A program made the translations under genes and the position numbers. DNA of 64,000 nt from JAOSJT01 sp035362335 (lineage in GTDB: Bacteria > Bacteroidota > Ignavibacteria > SZUA-365): the NCBI GenBank assembly GCA_035362335.1, contig DAOSDL010000004.1, forward strand, positions 124,001 through 188,000. Reading direction: 5' to 3'. Within the stretch, counting starts at the first letter, position 1; every line of letters begins with the position of its first letter. The notes under the pieces were generated by a model. The model was not told the origin of the DNA and made no database searches. It worked only from the letters and a program-made list of their open reading frames with translations. Below, in pieces: positions 18,830 through 27,628 of this stretch.

Positions 18830-19852
18830 TCACGAAGCCCCGCCCATGAGCGCATGCACTTCGTCGAGCGTGAGTCGGTCCCAGGAATTATCCTTGTGGT
18901 AATGCACGTAAATGGCATCCTGGAAAATGTCGATCTTTTCGATTTTACCTTCGCCCTTGCGAGTGACGATGCGGTAATCGAGCGGCGGGAAGCGACGGAG
19001 CAATTCCTCGTAGAGCTGTGCTTCGTAGCCGAGGCAGCATTTGAGGCGGCCGCATTGGCCCGCGAGCTTGAAGGGATTCAGCGTCAGATTCTGCAAGCGC
19101 GCCATGTCGGTGGAAATGGGTTCGAAATTACCGAGCCACGAACTGCAGCATAATTCCCGACCACACACACCGAATCCACCCATGCGCTTCGCTTCGTCGC
19201 GCGGGCCGATTTGCCGCAATTCGATGCGCGTGCGGTATTCGGCCGCCAGTTCGCGCACGAGTTGACGGAAATCCACGCGTCCATCGGCGGTGAAGTAGAA
19301 GGTAATGCGGTTGCGATCGAATTGGTACTCGACATCCACGAGTTTCATCGGGAGATCGAGTTCCTGGATTTTCTGCAGACAGATATCGAACGCGGTGCGC
19401 TCCTGTTGCCGATGGAAACCGAGTACTCCCACATCCGCATCGCTGGCGCGGCGCAGCACATTGCGCGGTGCCTCCTTGCAGGGACGCATGCGCAGACGGC
19501 TTTTCATGTAGGCCATCGATCCGATGGCGCCCACCAAACCGAGGTCCACGCCTTTTTCCGCTTCCACGATGACGAACTCGCCCGCCGCGAGATTTTCCAC
19601 CGCGCTATTGGTGTAGTAGCCGCGACGCTCACCTTTGAACACCACCTCGACGAAGGGCGTATGGTCGACGTTCTCGCCATTCTTGTCGTCACAGCAACCG
19701 GATTTCTCCACGGGAGCGCCAGCGGGGATGTCGCCCTCCACCGGACCTTCCTCGCTGGTGAACACCAGAACGGCGTCGTCCAACTTGTGCAATTCCGCAG
19801 GCACGACGGGGCGCTGTTCGTCCGTCTCCTGCACTTCTCTATCTGTGGACAT
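18830..19852 (-). CDS. ricT: PSP1-domain protein, RicT/YaaT-like
   Basis: 340 residues. After an acidic variable N-terminus, the PSP1 core contains the clustered cysteines of RicT: CGRELCCSSW near 228-237 and CGRLKCCLGYE near 266-276, as well as RPCKEAPRNVLRRA. In Bacillus, RicT acts with RicA and RicF in an Fe-S-bearing complex that affects RNA maturation and phosphorelay. In Bacteroidota and Chlorobi relatives the role is not established. AAGGA lies eight bases before the ATG. It follows the delta' subunit gene by 19 bases, the same order (holB then yaaT) as in Firmicutes. Confidence 0.9.
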   Translation of the reverse strand: MSTDREVQETDEQRPVVPAELHKLDDAVLVFTSEEGPVEGDIPAGAPVEKSGCCDDKNGENVDHTPFVEVVFKGERRGYYTNSAVENLAAGEFVIVEAEKGVDLGLVGAIGSMAYMKSRLRMRPCKEAPRNVLRRASDADVGVLGFHRQQERTAFDICLQKIQELDLPMKLVDVEYQFDRNRITFYFTADGRVDFRQLVRELAAEYRTRIELRQIGPRDEAKRMGGFGVCGRELCCSSWLGNFEPISTDMARLQNLTLNPFKLAGQCGRLKCCLGYEAQLYEELLRRFPPLDYRIVTRKGEGKIEKIDIFQDAIYVHYHKDNSWDRLTLDEVHALMGGAS

Positions 19853-19871
19853 GGAAATTCCTTTCGGGGCG

Positions 19872-20987
19872 CTACTGATGGGTGACGATGCACCGTCGCA
19901 AGCGCTGCGACAGGACGATCATCAGGTTGACAAGATGCAGATTTTTCTGAATCATTTCAATTGCATTGTCAATCTCTTCCAACGCTTCGCCGCAATGCAC
20001 ATGGGGATAATGCTCGGCAAAGCGGGTCAGGGCGTCCCGCAAGTCCTCGTTCATCAGGCCCTCCGACGCACCCTCGTGCAGCAACAGCACGTCGCGGAAC
20101 CAACTCCCCACGGCCACAAGAAAGCGAATCGCGGCCTGGCGATCGTCCTTCCCTATGGCCTGCTGAATGATGCCATGCAGTTGCATGGGATTGTTGCGTA
20201 CCACCGCGCGGATGTACTCGAGCACCTCCTCGCGTGTGACCACCTGCCCTGCCAGCGCCATGTCGAGCGCATCGCCGAAGCTGCCCGACGCCATGCGCGC
20301 GGCGGCCTCGGCTATGCCTTCCTCGATCCCGTGGCGGCGCATGAGCGCGACGCGAATGTCCTCGGGACGCAGGGGATCAAAGCGGATGAGCTGGCAGCGG
20401 GAGCGGATGGTGGGCAACAAGGCATCGCGTTGACTGGTGGTGAGCACCAGCAGCATGTCGCCACCGGGTTCCTCCAGTGTTTTCAGCAATGCGTTAGCCG
20501 CGTTCGGATTCATGCGCTCGGCCTCGGAAATGATCACCACGAGGCGACCCTTGCCCTGCGCGCGGAAGGATGCGTCGCGACGGATTTCGCGGATACTGCT
20601 GACCTTGATTCCCGATGCCTTGGGGATGAGGATGCGGTGATAGGGATTGGCGGCCTTCTCATCGATCTGCGCGTTCACCTCCTCCATTTCCTCGGGAGTG
20701 AACTTGTCCAGTGGCGAACTCTCGTCGTCGCGCGCGGGCAGGGGAAACACCAGACGCAGATTCGGGTGCCGCAGCGAGTCCATCATCTCGCAGCTCGGAC
20801 ATTCGCCGCAGGCCGCATCCCCGCCGCGTTCACAGTTGAGCACGCGGGCGAGTTCGATGGCCATGGCGTCCTTGCCCGATCCGGCGGGGCCGTGGAACAG
20901 CAGTGCATGCGGCAGACGCCCGCTTTCGATCATGCGCCGCAGCATGCCTTTCACCCGCTGCTGACCGACGATGCTATCCCAGGACAT
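19872..20987 (-). CDS. holB: DNA polymerase III delta' subunit
   Basis: Clamp-loader subunit. The 371 residues start MSWDSIVGQQRVKGML and carry a P-loop GPAGSGKD at 33-40 and a zinc-binding cysteine set at C52, C60, C63 and C66. Downstream are the sensor-1-like SEAERMNPNAANALLKTLEEP and TIRSRCQ motifs. A complete Walker A is present, although delta' is often ATPase-inactive, so this protein is closer to tau/gamma in that respect. It follows the BamA/TamA-like gene by 30 bases and precedes ricT by 19, one transcript by spacing. Confidence 0.92.
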   Translation of the reverse strand: MSWDSIVGQQRVKGMLRRMIESGRLPHALLFHGPAGSGKDAMAIELARVLNCERGGDAACGECPSCEMMDSLRHPNLRLVFPLPARDDESSPLDKFTPEEMEEVNAQIDEKAANPYHRILIPKASGIKVSSIREIRRDASFRAQGKGRLVVIISEAERMNPNAANALLKTLEEPGGDMLLVLTTSQRDALLPTIRSRCQLIRFDPLRPEDIRVALMRRHGIEEGIAEAAARMASGSFGDALDMALAGQVVTREEVLEYIRAVVRNNPMQLHGIIQQAIGKDDRQAAIRFLVAVGSWFRDVLLLHEGASEGLMNEDLRDALTRFAEHYPHVHCGEALEEIDNAIEMIQKNLHLVNLMIVLSQRLRRCIVTHQ

Positions 20988-21017
20988 GACACTCCGATTT
21001 TAAAATGAACACCGCAC

Positions 21018-23123
21018 TCAGAACGCGTGGCCGATGCCGAACTGGAACACGCCTTTGCGCACCACTTCACTCCAGAGCTGGCGCTGGTAAAACCAGGCGT
21101 TTTCCCTCGACGACGGATTGAACGCCTTCATACCGAAGTCCGCGCGGATCGGCCCGAAAGGAAGATTATAGCGCAGTCCGACACCGAAAGCAAGCGCCAT
21201 CTCGCTCAGGTTGAGTCTCGAAAACTCCGGCCAGAGATTTCCCGCATCGGCGAACACCACCAGCCACAGTCCGTTGAGAATGTTTTTCGCCCGGGGAAAA
21301 AGATCCCAGCGTATTTCCGCGGACAGCTCCACCAGACCATTGCCGCCGTAGGACGAGCCGAGCGTATCCACGGCCAACTCGCGCGCCGTCCAGCCGCGGA
21401 CGCTGGATGCGCCACCCGCGTAGTAGCGACGGTTCACCGGCACGGGCAAATTCTGCTCCTTGCTGTCGCCGTGGCGATGGATCATGCCCACGCGAAGACG
21501 CGCACCGAAAATCGTGGTGCCAATGGCTGACAGGTCGGTAAAATAGCGCAGAATGGTTTCGGCCTTCGTGTATTGGGTGGAGCGAATCCCCTTCGCGGCA
21601 TTGGCCTGGGGCAAAGGACTGATACCCGCGCTCTCGAGCAATCCGGCTTCCTCGAAAATGCCCTTGATCGACCAGCCCTGCGACGGATTGAAAAAATCGT
21701 TGGTCATGTCCCGTTCGAGACTGACGCTGCGTATGGCGTTGCGAAAATTGATGGTCTCGGTGGTATCGATGGAAATCAAGCCGCTGCCCAGCAACACGCG
21801 CGGATCGCCGTTGAACTCGGAAATCTCATAGGTCACGCTGGCCTCGCCCACCACACGTGGCGAGAAAAAGCGCTGCCCGCCGAGCACGAGCTGGAGAATG
21901 GTGCCCTCGGCCAGATCCGCCTCCGCCACCAGACTGTAGGCGCCGGACAGATAGCCGGAATTCCTCACCGAAAACAGATAGGGCTGTACGAAGCGCAACT
22001 GCGATGTGGCCTGATAGGTGCGCGTGAAATACGGCAGACGCCCGAGCACATTGACGCGCGACGTCAGTGCCTGCGCGCCGCCGAACACATTGCGCATGGA
22101 GAAGCTCACTTCGGCGCCGGTGCTGAGACCGCGCAGTTGATTGTTCAGCACGAGAGCCGGCGCAAGCTCGAAACGCTGCCGCGGCACAAGTTCGAGTGTG
22201 ATGGGAACCAGCGAATCCGCTTCGTCCGTGATCGGCGGAAACTTCGGCGTGATTTGCACCGAACTGAACACATCGAGTCGGATGAGATTGGTCTCGCCCT
22301 CCGCTTGCCGCGTCCGCGAGTAGATCTCCCCTTTTTCGAAGTCCAATCGATCGTAAATGATCTGCCGCGAAAGATTCAGCTCGTCGACACCGCGGATTTC
22401 CTCGCTGATCTCGCCGAAATACAGGCGTCGGCCATAGGCGAAACCAAGCTTGATGACCACGTTGTTGTTCGACAGCTTGCGTTCAACCACCACGCTGTCG
22501 GACGTGCCGCGCGGGAAACCATTGTCGGCCATGATGGCGAGCACGCGCTGGCGCTCGGCCTGCACGTCGTCGGCACGGTAGGGCTGCCCCGGACGCAGCA
22601 GGGAGGATGCGGAGATTTTCGCCTGTACATCGGGTGGCAGGCGCTCGAGGCGCCTGTACGCCACCGAATCGATGCGGGAGCGAGGTCCCTCAACGATGGT
22701 GATGCTGGCGTGCGCGCCATCCTCGCGAAGGTCGAAGCTGCCATCCACTGTGGCGTGGAAAAAGCCGTTGTTCTTGTAAAACTGCCGCGCTATGCCGACG
22801 TCGTCCTGAAACAGTTGCGCATCGAAATACCGCGGCTCGGCCGACAGCGGGAAACGCGCGCCGAAGGTGTGATACAGCCACGTCGGGAAAGCGCCCGGCG
22901 TGGGACGAGTGCGGAAGCGCGAAAGGAACTCGTCTTCCGAAAACGACGCGTTGCCCGTGATGCTCACCGAGCGCGTGAGTACGGAGTCGAATTCCGTTGG
23001 TCCCAGACGCTGCGCATGCAACGGCATTTCCGGCTGGAGGACCAGCCAGAGCGCAATAAAAAGAAGCCCGGCACAGCCGCGCCGGGCAAGTTGGTGATAG
23101 CTATGGATAAGAGCCTCGATCAC
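21018..23123 (-). CDS. BamA/TamA-family outer-membrane protein with POTRA domains
   Basis: 701 residues. A signal peptide is followed by POTRA-like repeats (VSITGNASFSEDEFLSRF, FYKNNGFFHATVDG, LASTMADNGFP-type segments) to about residue 330, and then a 16-strand Omp85 barrel. The barrel carries RRYYAGGASSVRGW, matching the conserved VRG(F/Y/W) of the lid loop. The chain ends in Phe, the usual recognition signal for barrel assembly. The family inserts or transports outer-membrane proteins; the TamA-like versus BamA-like role is unresolved. The start at 23123 is GTG without a good ribosome site, so the N-terminus is uncertain by some residues. It lies 21 bases after the DUF2795 gene. Confidence 0.88.
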   Translation of the reverse strand: MIEALIHSYHQLARRGCAGLLFIALWLVLQPEMPLHAQRLGPTEFDSVLTRSVSITGNASFSEDEFLSRFRTRPTPGAFPTWLYHTFGARFPLSAEPRYFDAQLFQDDVGIARQFYKNNGFFHATVDGSFDLREDGAHASITIVEGPRSRIDSVAYRRLERLPPDVQAKISASSLLRPGQPYRADDVQAERQRVLAIMADNGFPRGTSDSVVVERKLSNNNVVIKLGFAYGRRLYFGEISEEIRGVDELNLSRQIIYDRLDFEKGEIYSRTRQAEGETNLIRLDVFSSVQITPKFPPITDEADSLVPITLELVPRQRFELAPALVLNNQLRGLSTGAEVSFSMRNVFGGAQALTSRVNVLGRLPYFTRTYQATSQLRFVQPYLFSVRNSGYLSGAYSLVAEADLAEGTILQLVLGGQRFFSPRVVGEASVTYEISEFNGDPRVLLGSGLISIDTTETINFRNAIRSVSLERDMTNDFFNPSQGWSIKGIFEEAGLLESAGISPLPQANAAKGIRSTQYTKAETILRYFTDLSAIGTTIFGARLRVGMIHRHGDSKEQNLPVPVNRRYYAGGASSVRGWTARELAVDTLGSSYGGNGLVELSAEIRWDLFPRAKNILNGLWLVVFADAGNLWPEFSRLNLSEMALAFGVGLRYNLPFGPIRADFGMKAFNPSSRENAWFYQRQLWSEVVRKGVFQFGIGHAF

Positions 23124-23144
23124 ACGAGCGCGCCCGGGGCGGGA

Positions 23145-23375
23145 TCAATAATCCTCGTTTTCTTCGTCCCCGTAGTAGAAATCCTCGTCCACAGGGAAAT
23201 CCGTCCAGATGTCCTCGATTGATTCGTAGGTTTCATCGGGATCTTCAAGTTCCTGAAGATTCTCGATGACCTGGAGAGGCGCACCGATTCGCGAGGCGTA
23301 ATCGATGAGTTCGTCACGAGTGGCCGGGAATGGTGCATCATCGAGCCAGGAAGCGAGTTCCATGGTCCAAATCAT
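23145..23375 (-). CDS. DUF2795-family small acidic protein
   Basis: 76 residues, strongly acidic at the C-terminus (DEENEDY). The core WLDDAPFPATRDELIDYASRIG followed by VIENLQELEDP matches the DUF2795 family, small proteins found across many bacteria without an assigned function. GGAG eight bases before the ATG at 23375 fixes that start; a second in-frame ATG four codons later is less well placed. A 146-base gap to the Cys-rich gene upstream contains no clear terminator, so it may be joined to the glycan operon or have its own promoter. Confidence 0.85.
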   Translation of the reverse strand: MIWTMELASWLDDAPFPATRDELIDYASRIGAPLQVIENLQELEDPDETYESIEDIWTDFPVDEDFYYGDEENEDY

Positions 23376-23521
23376 GTGATGTTCTCCGCGATTGTCTATA
23401 GGTTGATGGTGAATTGCGTTCTACCAGAGCAAAAATCAACGCGCAAAGTATAGTGAATGGGGCGCCCTTTGTCAAGGGATTCCGACACTCCCCCGACGAT
23501 TTTCCTTCCGGGAGCGTCGAA

Positions 23522-23734
23522 TCAGGCCGTGTTCCCCGAATTCTCCCCTTCTGAGCTGCCGCGCAACAGGCAGCGCGCATGCTTCGCATTGTAGCGTTGC
23601 AGCGAGATGCACCACACGGCGATATCGCGCCGGCAGGCTCCGGCAACGTTTGGATTGCCGAATTCGGCTTTGGGACAGGTGAAATCGCAGTATTCCGGCG
23701 GCGAGAAATCCTTCCCGCTCTGTCGCTTGCTCAT
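23522..23734 (-). CDS. 70-residue Cys-rich small protein at end of glycan operon
   Basis: I do not recognise a named family. The protein starts MSKRQSGKDFSPPEYCDFTC and has cysteines at residues 16, 20, 34, 42 and 55, with an R/K-rich middle (ACRRD), which suggests a metal or disulfide-stabilised small domain. There is no signal peptide. Its ATG overlaps the TGA of the O-antigen ligase gene (ATGA), the same junction as in the four preceding gene pairs, which is the main evidence that it is a gene. The frame extends upstream antisense to reading, so only the coupled start is accepted. Confidence 0.7.
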   Translation of the reverse strand: MSKRQSGKDFSPPEYCDFTCPKAEFGNPNVAGACRRDIAVWCISLQRYNAKHARCLLRGSSEGENSGNTA

Positions 23735-24975
23735 TGCTTTCCCCCTTCCGGCTGTATGCGCAGCGCCGCCACGGCTATTCCCGCGGTGGTCCACAGCATC
23801 AGCATGATTTCGTGATCGCCGAGATTGTATTCGGCGATACCATTGACCAACACGCCCAGCAGCGTTGCAAACGCGCCAAGCGCCACCAGAGCACCGATGC
23901 CCGTGCCACGTCGGAATCCCCGCCACAGCAGCAGTGCGTACGCGCCCAGCAGGGCCATCATCGCGGCAAAGCCCACGATGCCATGTGTCGCGAGCAGATG
24001 CACGTAGCTGTTGTGCAAATGGCCGCCCTCGTCCTTGGTGGCATCGGGCACGTATTCGCGGTACATGCGATGCATTTCGCCATCGCCCAGACCGAACAGC
24101 GGATGATCGAGAAACATGCGCCAGCCGGTTTCCACCATGCGCAAGCGGCTGCGGTTGCTGTTGGCCAACACCTCGGCGCGCTGCACGTCCTCCGCGCTGA
24201 CGGGCGAAGCCGCGCGCAAGGTGTCCGCTGGTGCGGGCGCGCCGAACTGGAACATATGCGTCACGCGATCGGTGAAGCGCGCGGGGGCCAGCAGCATGAA
24301 CAGCACTCCCAGGGCCAGCAATGCTCCAAGCAGGAGGCGATACCGCAGCACACCAAGCAGCACCGCGCCCGCGGCGAATCCCAGCCAACTGCTGCGCGTC
24401 TGTGTGAGCATGAGCGCGACCAGTGTCAGCAGCACCGTGGCGGCGTACACGTAGCGCTCGCCGCGCGGCGTGGCGCGGTCCAGCAGCAGCGGAAGGAAGA
24501 GCAGCACGAGCATCATGCGTAATCCGCCAGCGGTCATGTAATGCTGGAAAAAGCCCAGGCGATCGAGCTTCGCAATGAAAAATGCCGCTATGCCCAGCAG
24601 CGAGTACGCGCCCGCGACGATGGCGAGATACATCAGGAAACGGCGCAGCTTCTGCTCGTCGCCAAGCGCGGCCGCCACGATGTACACCATGGCGATCAGC
24701 AGCACGCGCTTCGCGCTGCCGAGGGCGGACTCCGGATAGCGTGCGAACAGCACCATGAGCAGCACGGCGGCGATCCACGCAAGGAAGTACCATTCCAGTC
24801 CCGTGCGCCGCAGCACCGCGTGCCGGTCGCTCACGGCGAGCCACACAAACAGCAGCACAGCCGCGACGAAGGCCAGCGACGACAGCGCCATGGAGAACAG
24901 TATTCCGCCCGCGCAGAGCAGCGCGGCCAGAAACAGCCCGACGCGCAGGCGATCGCTATGCGTGACGGCGCTCAC
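23731..24975 (-). CDS. O-antigen ligase/polymerase (Wzy_C family)
   Basis: 414 residues with about ten to twelve membrane helices and the long periplasmic loop typical of WaaL/Wzy proteins. The loop contains NSNRSRLRMVETGWRMFLDHPLFGLGDGEM and the HLHNSYVHLLATHGIVG segment, which hold the conserved Arg and His of ligases. It would join polysaccharide to lipid A-core, or polymerise repeats, at the periplasmic face. Start and stop both lie in ATGA overlaps with the ABC exporter and the Cys-rich gene, so it is translationally coupled. Ligase versus polymerase cannot be decided from sequence. Confidence 0.87.
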   Translation of the reverse strand: MSAVTHSDRLRVGLFLAALLCAGGILFSMALSSLAFVAAVLLFVWLAVSDRHAVLRRTGLEWYFLAWIAAVLLMVLFARYPESALGSAKRVLLIAMVYIVAAALGDEQKLRRFLMYLAIVAGAYSLLGIAAFFIAKLDRLGFFQHYMTAGGLRMMLVLLFLPLLLDRATPRGERYVYAATVLLTLVALMLTQTRSSWLGFAAGAVLLGVLRYRLLLGALLALGVLFMLLAPARFTDRVTHMFQFGAPAPADTLRAASPVSAEDVQRAEVLANSNRSRLRMVETGWRMFLDHPLFGLGDGEMHRMYREYVPDATKDEGGHLHNSYVHLLATHGIVGFAAMMALLGAYALLLWRGFRRGTGIGALVALGAFATLLGVLVNGIAEYNLGDHEIMLMLWTTAGIAVAALRIQPEGGKQ

Positions 24976-26792
24976 AGGTGAAACTGCATCTGATACAGGC
25001 GATGGTACAAGCCGCCAAGGGCCAGCAGCGTTTCATGCGTGCCGGTTTCCACTACGCGGCCCGCCTCCAGCACGTATATGCGATTGGCTTTCTGAATGGT
25101 GGAAAGGCGATGCGCGATCACGATCGAGGTTCTTCCCGCCATGAGATTCTCGATGGCGTTTTGCACCAGCACTTCAGACTCGGTGTCAAGCGAGGACGTG
25201 GCTTCGTCGAGAATGAGAATGGGCGGATTCTTGTAAATGGCGCGGGCGATGGACAGGCGCTGCCGCTGTCCGCCGGACAATTTCACGCCGCGATCACCGA
25301 TCACGGTGTCATAGCCCTCGGGGGTTTCCATGATGAAATCATGCGCGTTTGCGGCCCGCGCCGCTTCGATAATGCGCTCCATCGAGGCCTGCGTGTCGCC
25401 GTAAGCGATGTTCTCGCGAATGCTGGCATTGAAGAGAAATGTCTCCTGTGTGACAATTCCCATCAGTCCGCGCAGCGATGCCACGGTGAGGTCGCGTACA
25501 TCGTGGCCATCGATCACCACCCGGCCTTCCGTCGCATCGTAGAAACGCGGCACGAGATCCACCATGGTGCTCTTGCCCGCGCCGCTCGGACCCACGAGCG
25601 CGATCACCTCGCCAGCGCGGATTTCGGCATCGATGCCGTCGAGCACGGTATCGCCGGTGTCGTAGCGGAAACGCACCTTCTCGAACACGATGCGGTCGCG
25701 GAACGCGTCGATCTCCGTGGCGCCGGGCCGATCCACGATGCGCGGCACCATGTCGAGCAAACCGAACACACGCTCGGCACCCGCAACGCCCTGTGCGGTC
25801 TGATTGATCGTTTGCCCGAAATACTTCAGCGGCTGCATCATCTGCAGCATGGAAAATATGTAGGCCACGAACACCCCGCTGCTCATGCCGCTGCGGCCCG
25901 TGAGAATCGAATCGCCCATGAACCAGAGAATCACCACCACCACCAGTACGCTGAGTGTTTCGGTGATGGGTGTGGACAATTCTCGCCGACGCTTGATGCG
26001 CACGAAGGTGCGATAATAGCGGTTGTTCTCGTCGAGGAACTTCCGCGTCTCGAATTCCTCCGTGCGAAACGCCTTGATAATGCGCATGCTCGACAATCCT
26101 TCGTCCAACACCGTGGTGATGCGGGCGATGGACTCCTGCAGCCGCTCGCTCTCGTGTTTGACCCAGTTACCGATGCGCGCCAGCACAAAACCGGTCATGG
26201 GAAGCAGGACGAGCACGAGCAAGGTCAATTGCCAGTCGATGAGAAAGAGCAGCGTGGTGTACACGAGTATCTGCGGCGGATCGCGGAACAGACTGTTCAC
26301 CACGCCGATGGCCGAGTCGTTGATCAGCTGCACATCGCTGATTATGCGCGACATGAGCATGCCCTTTTTCTCTTCGGTGAAATAACTCAGCGAGAGCCGG
26401 TTCATATGCTCGTACAGCGACTGCCGTAAATCCCGGATAATGCCCTGCTCCGCCGGAGCGATCACCCACAGCTGGGCGTAGTGGAACAGGTTTTTGAACA
26501 AAAATGAAGCGATGATGAGCAAACACAGCATGCGCAGCGCCGACACCGGATCGGTGGAGGCCAACAGGTTGTTCATCTGCCCGAACGCCCAGGGCTTGAT
26601 GTTTTCCAACGAAAGCGGCGGCAGCGCGTGATACACCGGCGGCGTTTTATCGAACAGCACGTTGATGAACGGGATGATGAGCACCACCGTGATCATGTTG
26701 AAAATCACGGAGAACAGCATCGCGACGGACGACAGGGCGAGGTTCCGCTTGTACGGCAGAACGTAGCGAAGAATGCGGGCGATGGTTTTCAT
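24972..26792 (-). CDS. MsbA-type ABC lipid/LPS exporter
   Basis: 606 residues with a fused N-terminal transmembrane domain (six helices to about 320) and a C-terminal ATPase. The ATPase has Walker A GPSGAGKST near 398, Q-loop VTQETFLF, signature LSGGQRQR near 502, Walker B PILILDEATSSLD near 525 and the H-loop IAHRLST. Domain order and context among LPS genes point to MsbA-like flipping of lipid A-core, although multidrug exporters share this architecture. It overlaps the glycosyltransferase gene upstream and the ligase downstream through ATGA junctions. Confidence 0.9.
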   Translation of the reverse strand: MKTIARILRYVLPYKRNLALSSVAMLFSVIFNMITVVLIIPFINVLFDKTPPVYHALPPLSLENIKPWAFGQMNNLLASTDPVSALRMLCLLIIASFLFKNLFHYAQLWVIAPAEQGIIRDLRQSLYEHMNRLSLSYFTEEKKGMLMSRIISDVQLINDSAIGVVNSLFRDPPQILVYTTLLFLIDWQLTLLVLVLLPMTGFVLARIGNWVKHESERLQESIARITTVLDEGLSSMRIIKAFRTEEFETRKFLDENNRYYRTFVRIKRRRELSTPITETLSVLVVVVILWFMGDSILTGRSGMSSGVFVAYIFSMLQMMQPLKYFGQTINQTAQGVAGAERVFGLLDMVPRIVDRPGATEIDAFRDRIVFEKVRFRYDTGDTVLDGIDAEIRAGEVIALVGPSGAGKSTMVDLVPRFYDATEGRVVIDGHDVRDLTVASLRGLMGIVTQETFLFNASIRENIAYGDTQASMERIIEAARAANAHDFIMETPEGYDTVIGDRGVKLSGGQRQRLSIARAIYKNPPILILDEATSSLDTESEVLVQNAIENLMAGRTSIVIAHRLSTIQKANRIYVLEAGRVVETGTHETLLALGGLYHRLYQMQFHL

Positions 26793-27628
26793 GCTGCTCC
26801 TCCCCCATCCGTTTCGTGGACTATGCCCAGGCGGCAGCGCATGCGGCCCTCGGCCACGCGATGCTCGTACAAATCCTTGCTGCGCTGGGGAATGCTGGTG
26901 CGGGGATGGTGCATGTGGTATTGAATTGCGAGATGCCGGATGGATTTGGCCCGCAGACCGAGGAGTTCCAGGCGAAATTGCACATCGCTGTCCTCGCCCA
27001 GACCGGGACCGTCGTAGGCTTCGTCGAAGCCGTTGATCGCGAGAAGATGCTCCCGGGCCACGGAAAAATTGCTCCCGAGCATGCCCCTCGGCGAAGCATG
27101 TAATATGCGCCGGATGAGGGGACTTTCAAAGCGCAGAGCATCCTCGACACGCACCGCGGCTCCGCGCACACCCTCCCACCACTCGCGCGGACCGATGCGC
27201 TCGAAGCGCCCGCTACGTATGCCATCCACACCCAGCGCCGCCGTCCAGCGCGCGCTCATCTCGGCACGACGCCCGCAGAGAAACACTCCCTCCTCGCGAT
27301 TGGCGGCATGATCCTCGAGAAAGCGCCGATGCGGTATGCAGTCGCCGTCGATGAACACCATCCACGCGCCATGCGCCTCGCGGATGGCGCTGTTGAGCAT
27401 GACGTTTTTCCGCCATCCCTTGTCCTCGTGCCAGAGGTGGCGCACGGGAAAGGGCAAGTGCGCGCGCAGTTCGCGCACAAGCTCCGCAATATCCTCGGCC
27501 GAGCCATCATCGGCCACGAGCAACTCGGCGTCGGTCCAGCTTTGCCGCTTCAGCGCCTCGAGCACTAGGCGCAGGCGCTCGGGCTGCCGATACACCGCGA
27601 TGACCAGACTCAGTGCGGGAGCGCTCAT
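26789..27628 (-). CDS. Family 2 glycosyltransferase
   Basis: 279 residues. The GT2 fold starts at ALSLVIAVYRQPERL, with the nucleotide-binding LVADDGS near 37-43 and the metal-binding acidic motif FIDGDC near 92-97. The acceptor-region GFDEAYDGPGLGEDSDVQFRL follows, including the ED pair usual in galactosyltransferase-like GT2 enzymes. It probably adds a sugar to the LPS core or a capsule-like glycan on the cytoplasmic face. Its ATG overlaps the TGA of the heptosyltransferase gene and its own stop overlaps the ABC exporter start. Confidence 0.9.
   Translation of the reverse strand: MSAPALSLVIAVYRQPERLRLVLEALKRQSWTDAELLVADDGSAEDIAELVRELRAHLPFPVRHLWHEDKGWRKNVMLNSAIREAHGAWMVFIDGDCIPHRRFLEDHAANREEGVFLCGRRAEMSARWTAALGVDGIRSGRFERIGPREWWEGVRGAAVRVEDALRFESPLIRRILHASPRGMLGSNFSVAREHLLAINGFDEAYDGPGLGEDSDVQFRLELLGLRAKSIRHLAIQYHMHHPRTSIPQRSKDLYEHRVAEGRMRCRLGIVHETDGGGAA

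Noticed and set aside
22690..23222. Long plus-strand frame opposite the BamA/TamA-like gene
   Set aside because: It is antisense to a gene with clear POTRA and barrel features; high GC makes long antisense frames common in this window.
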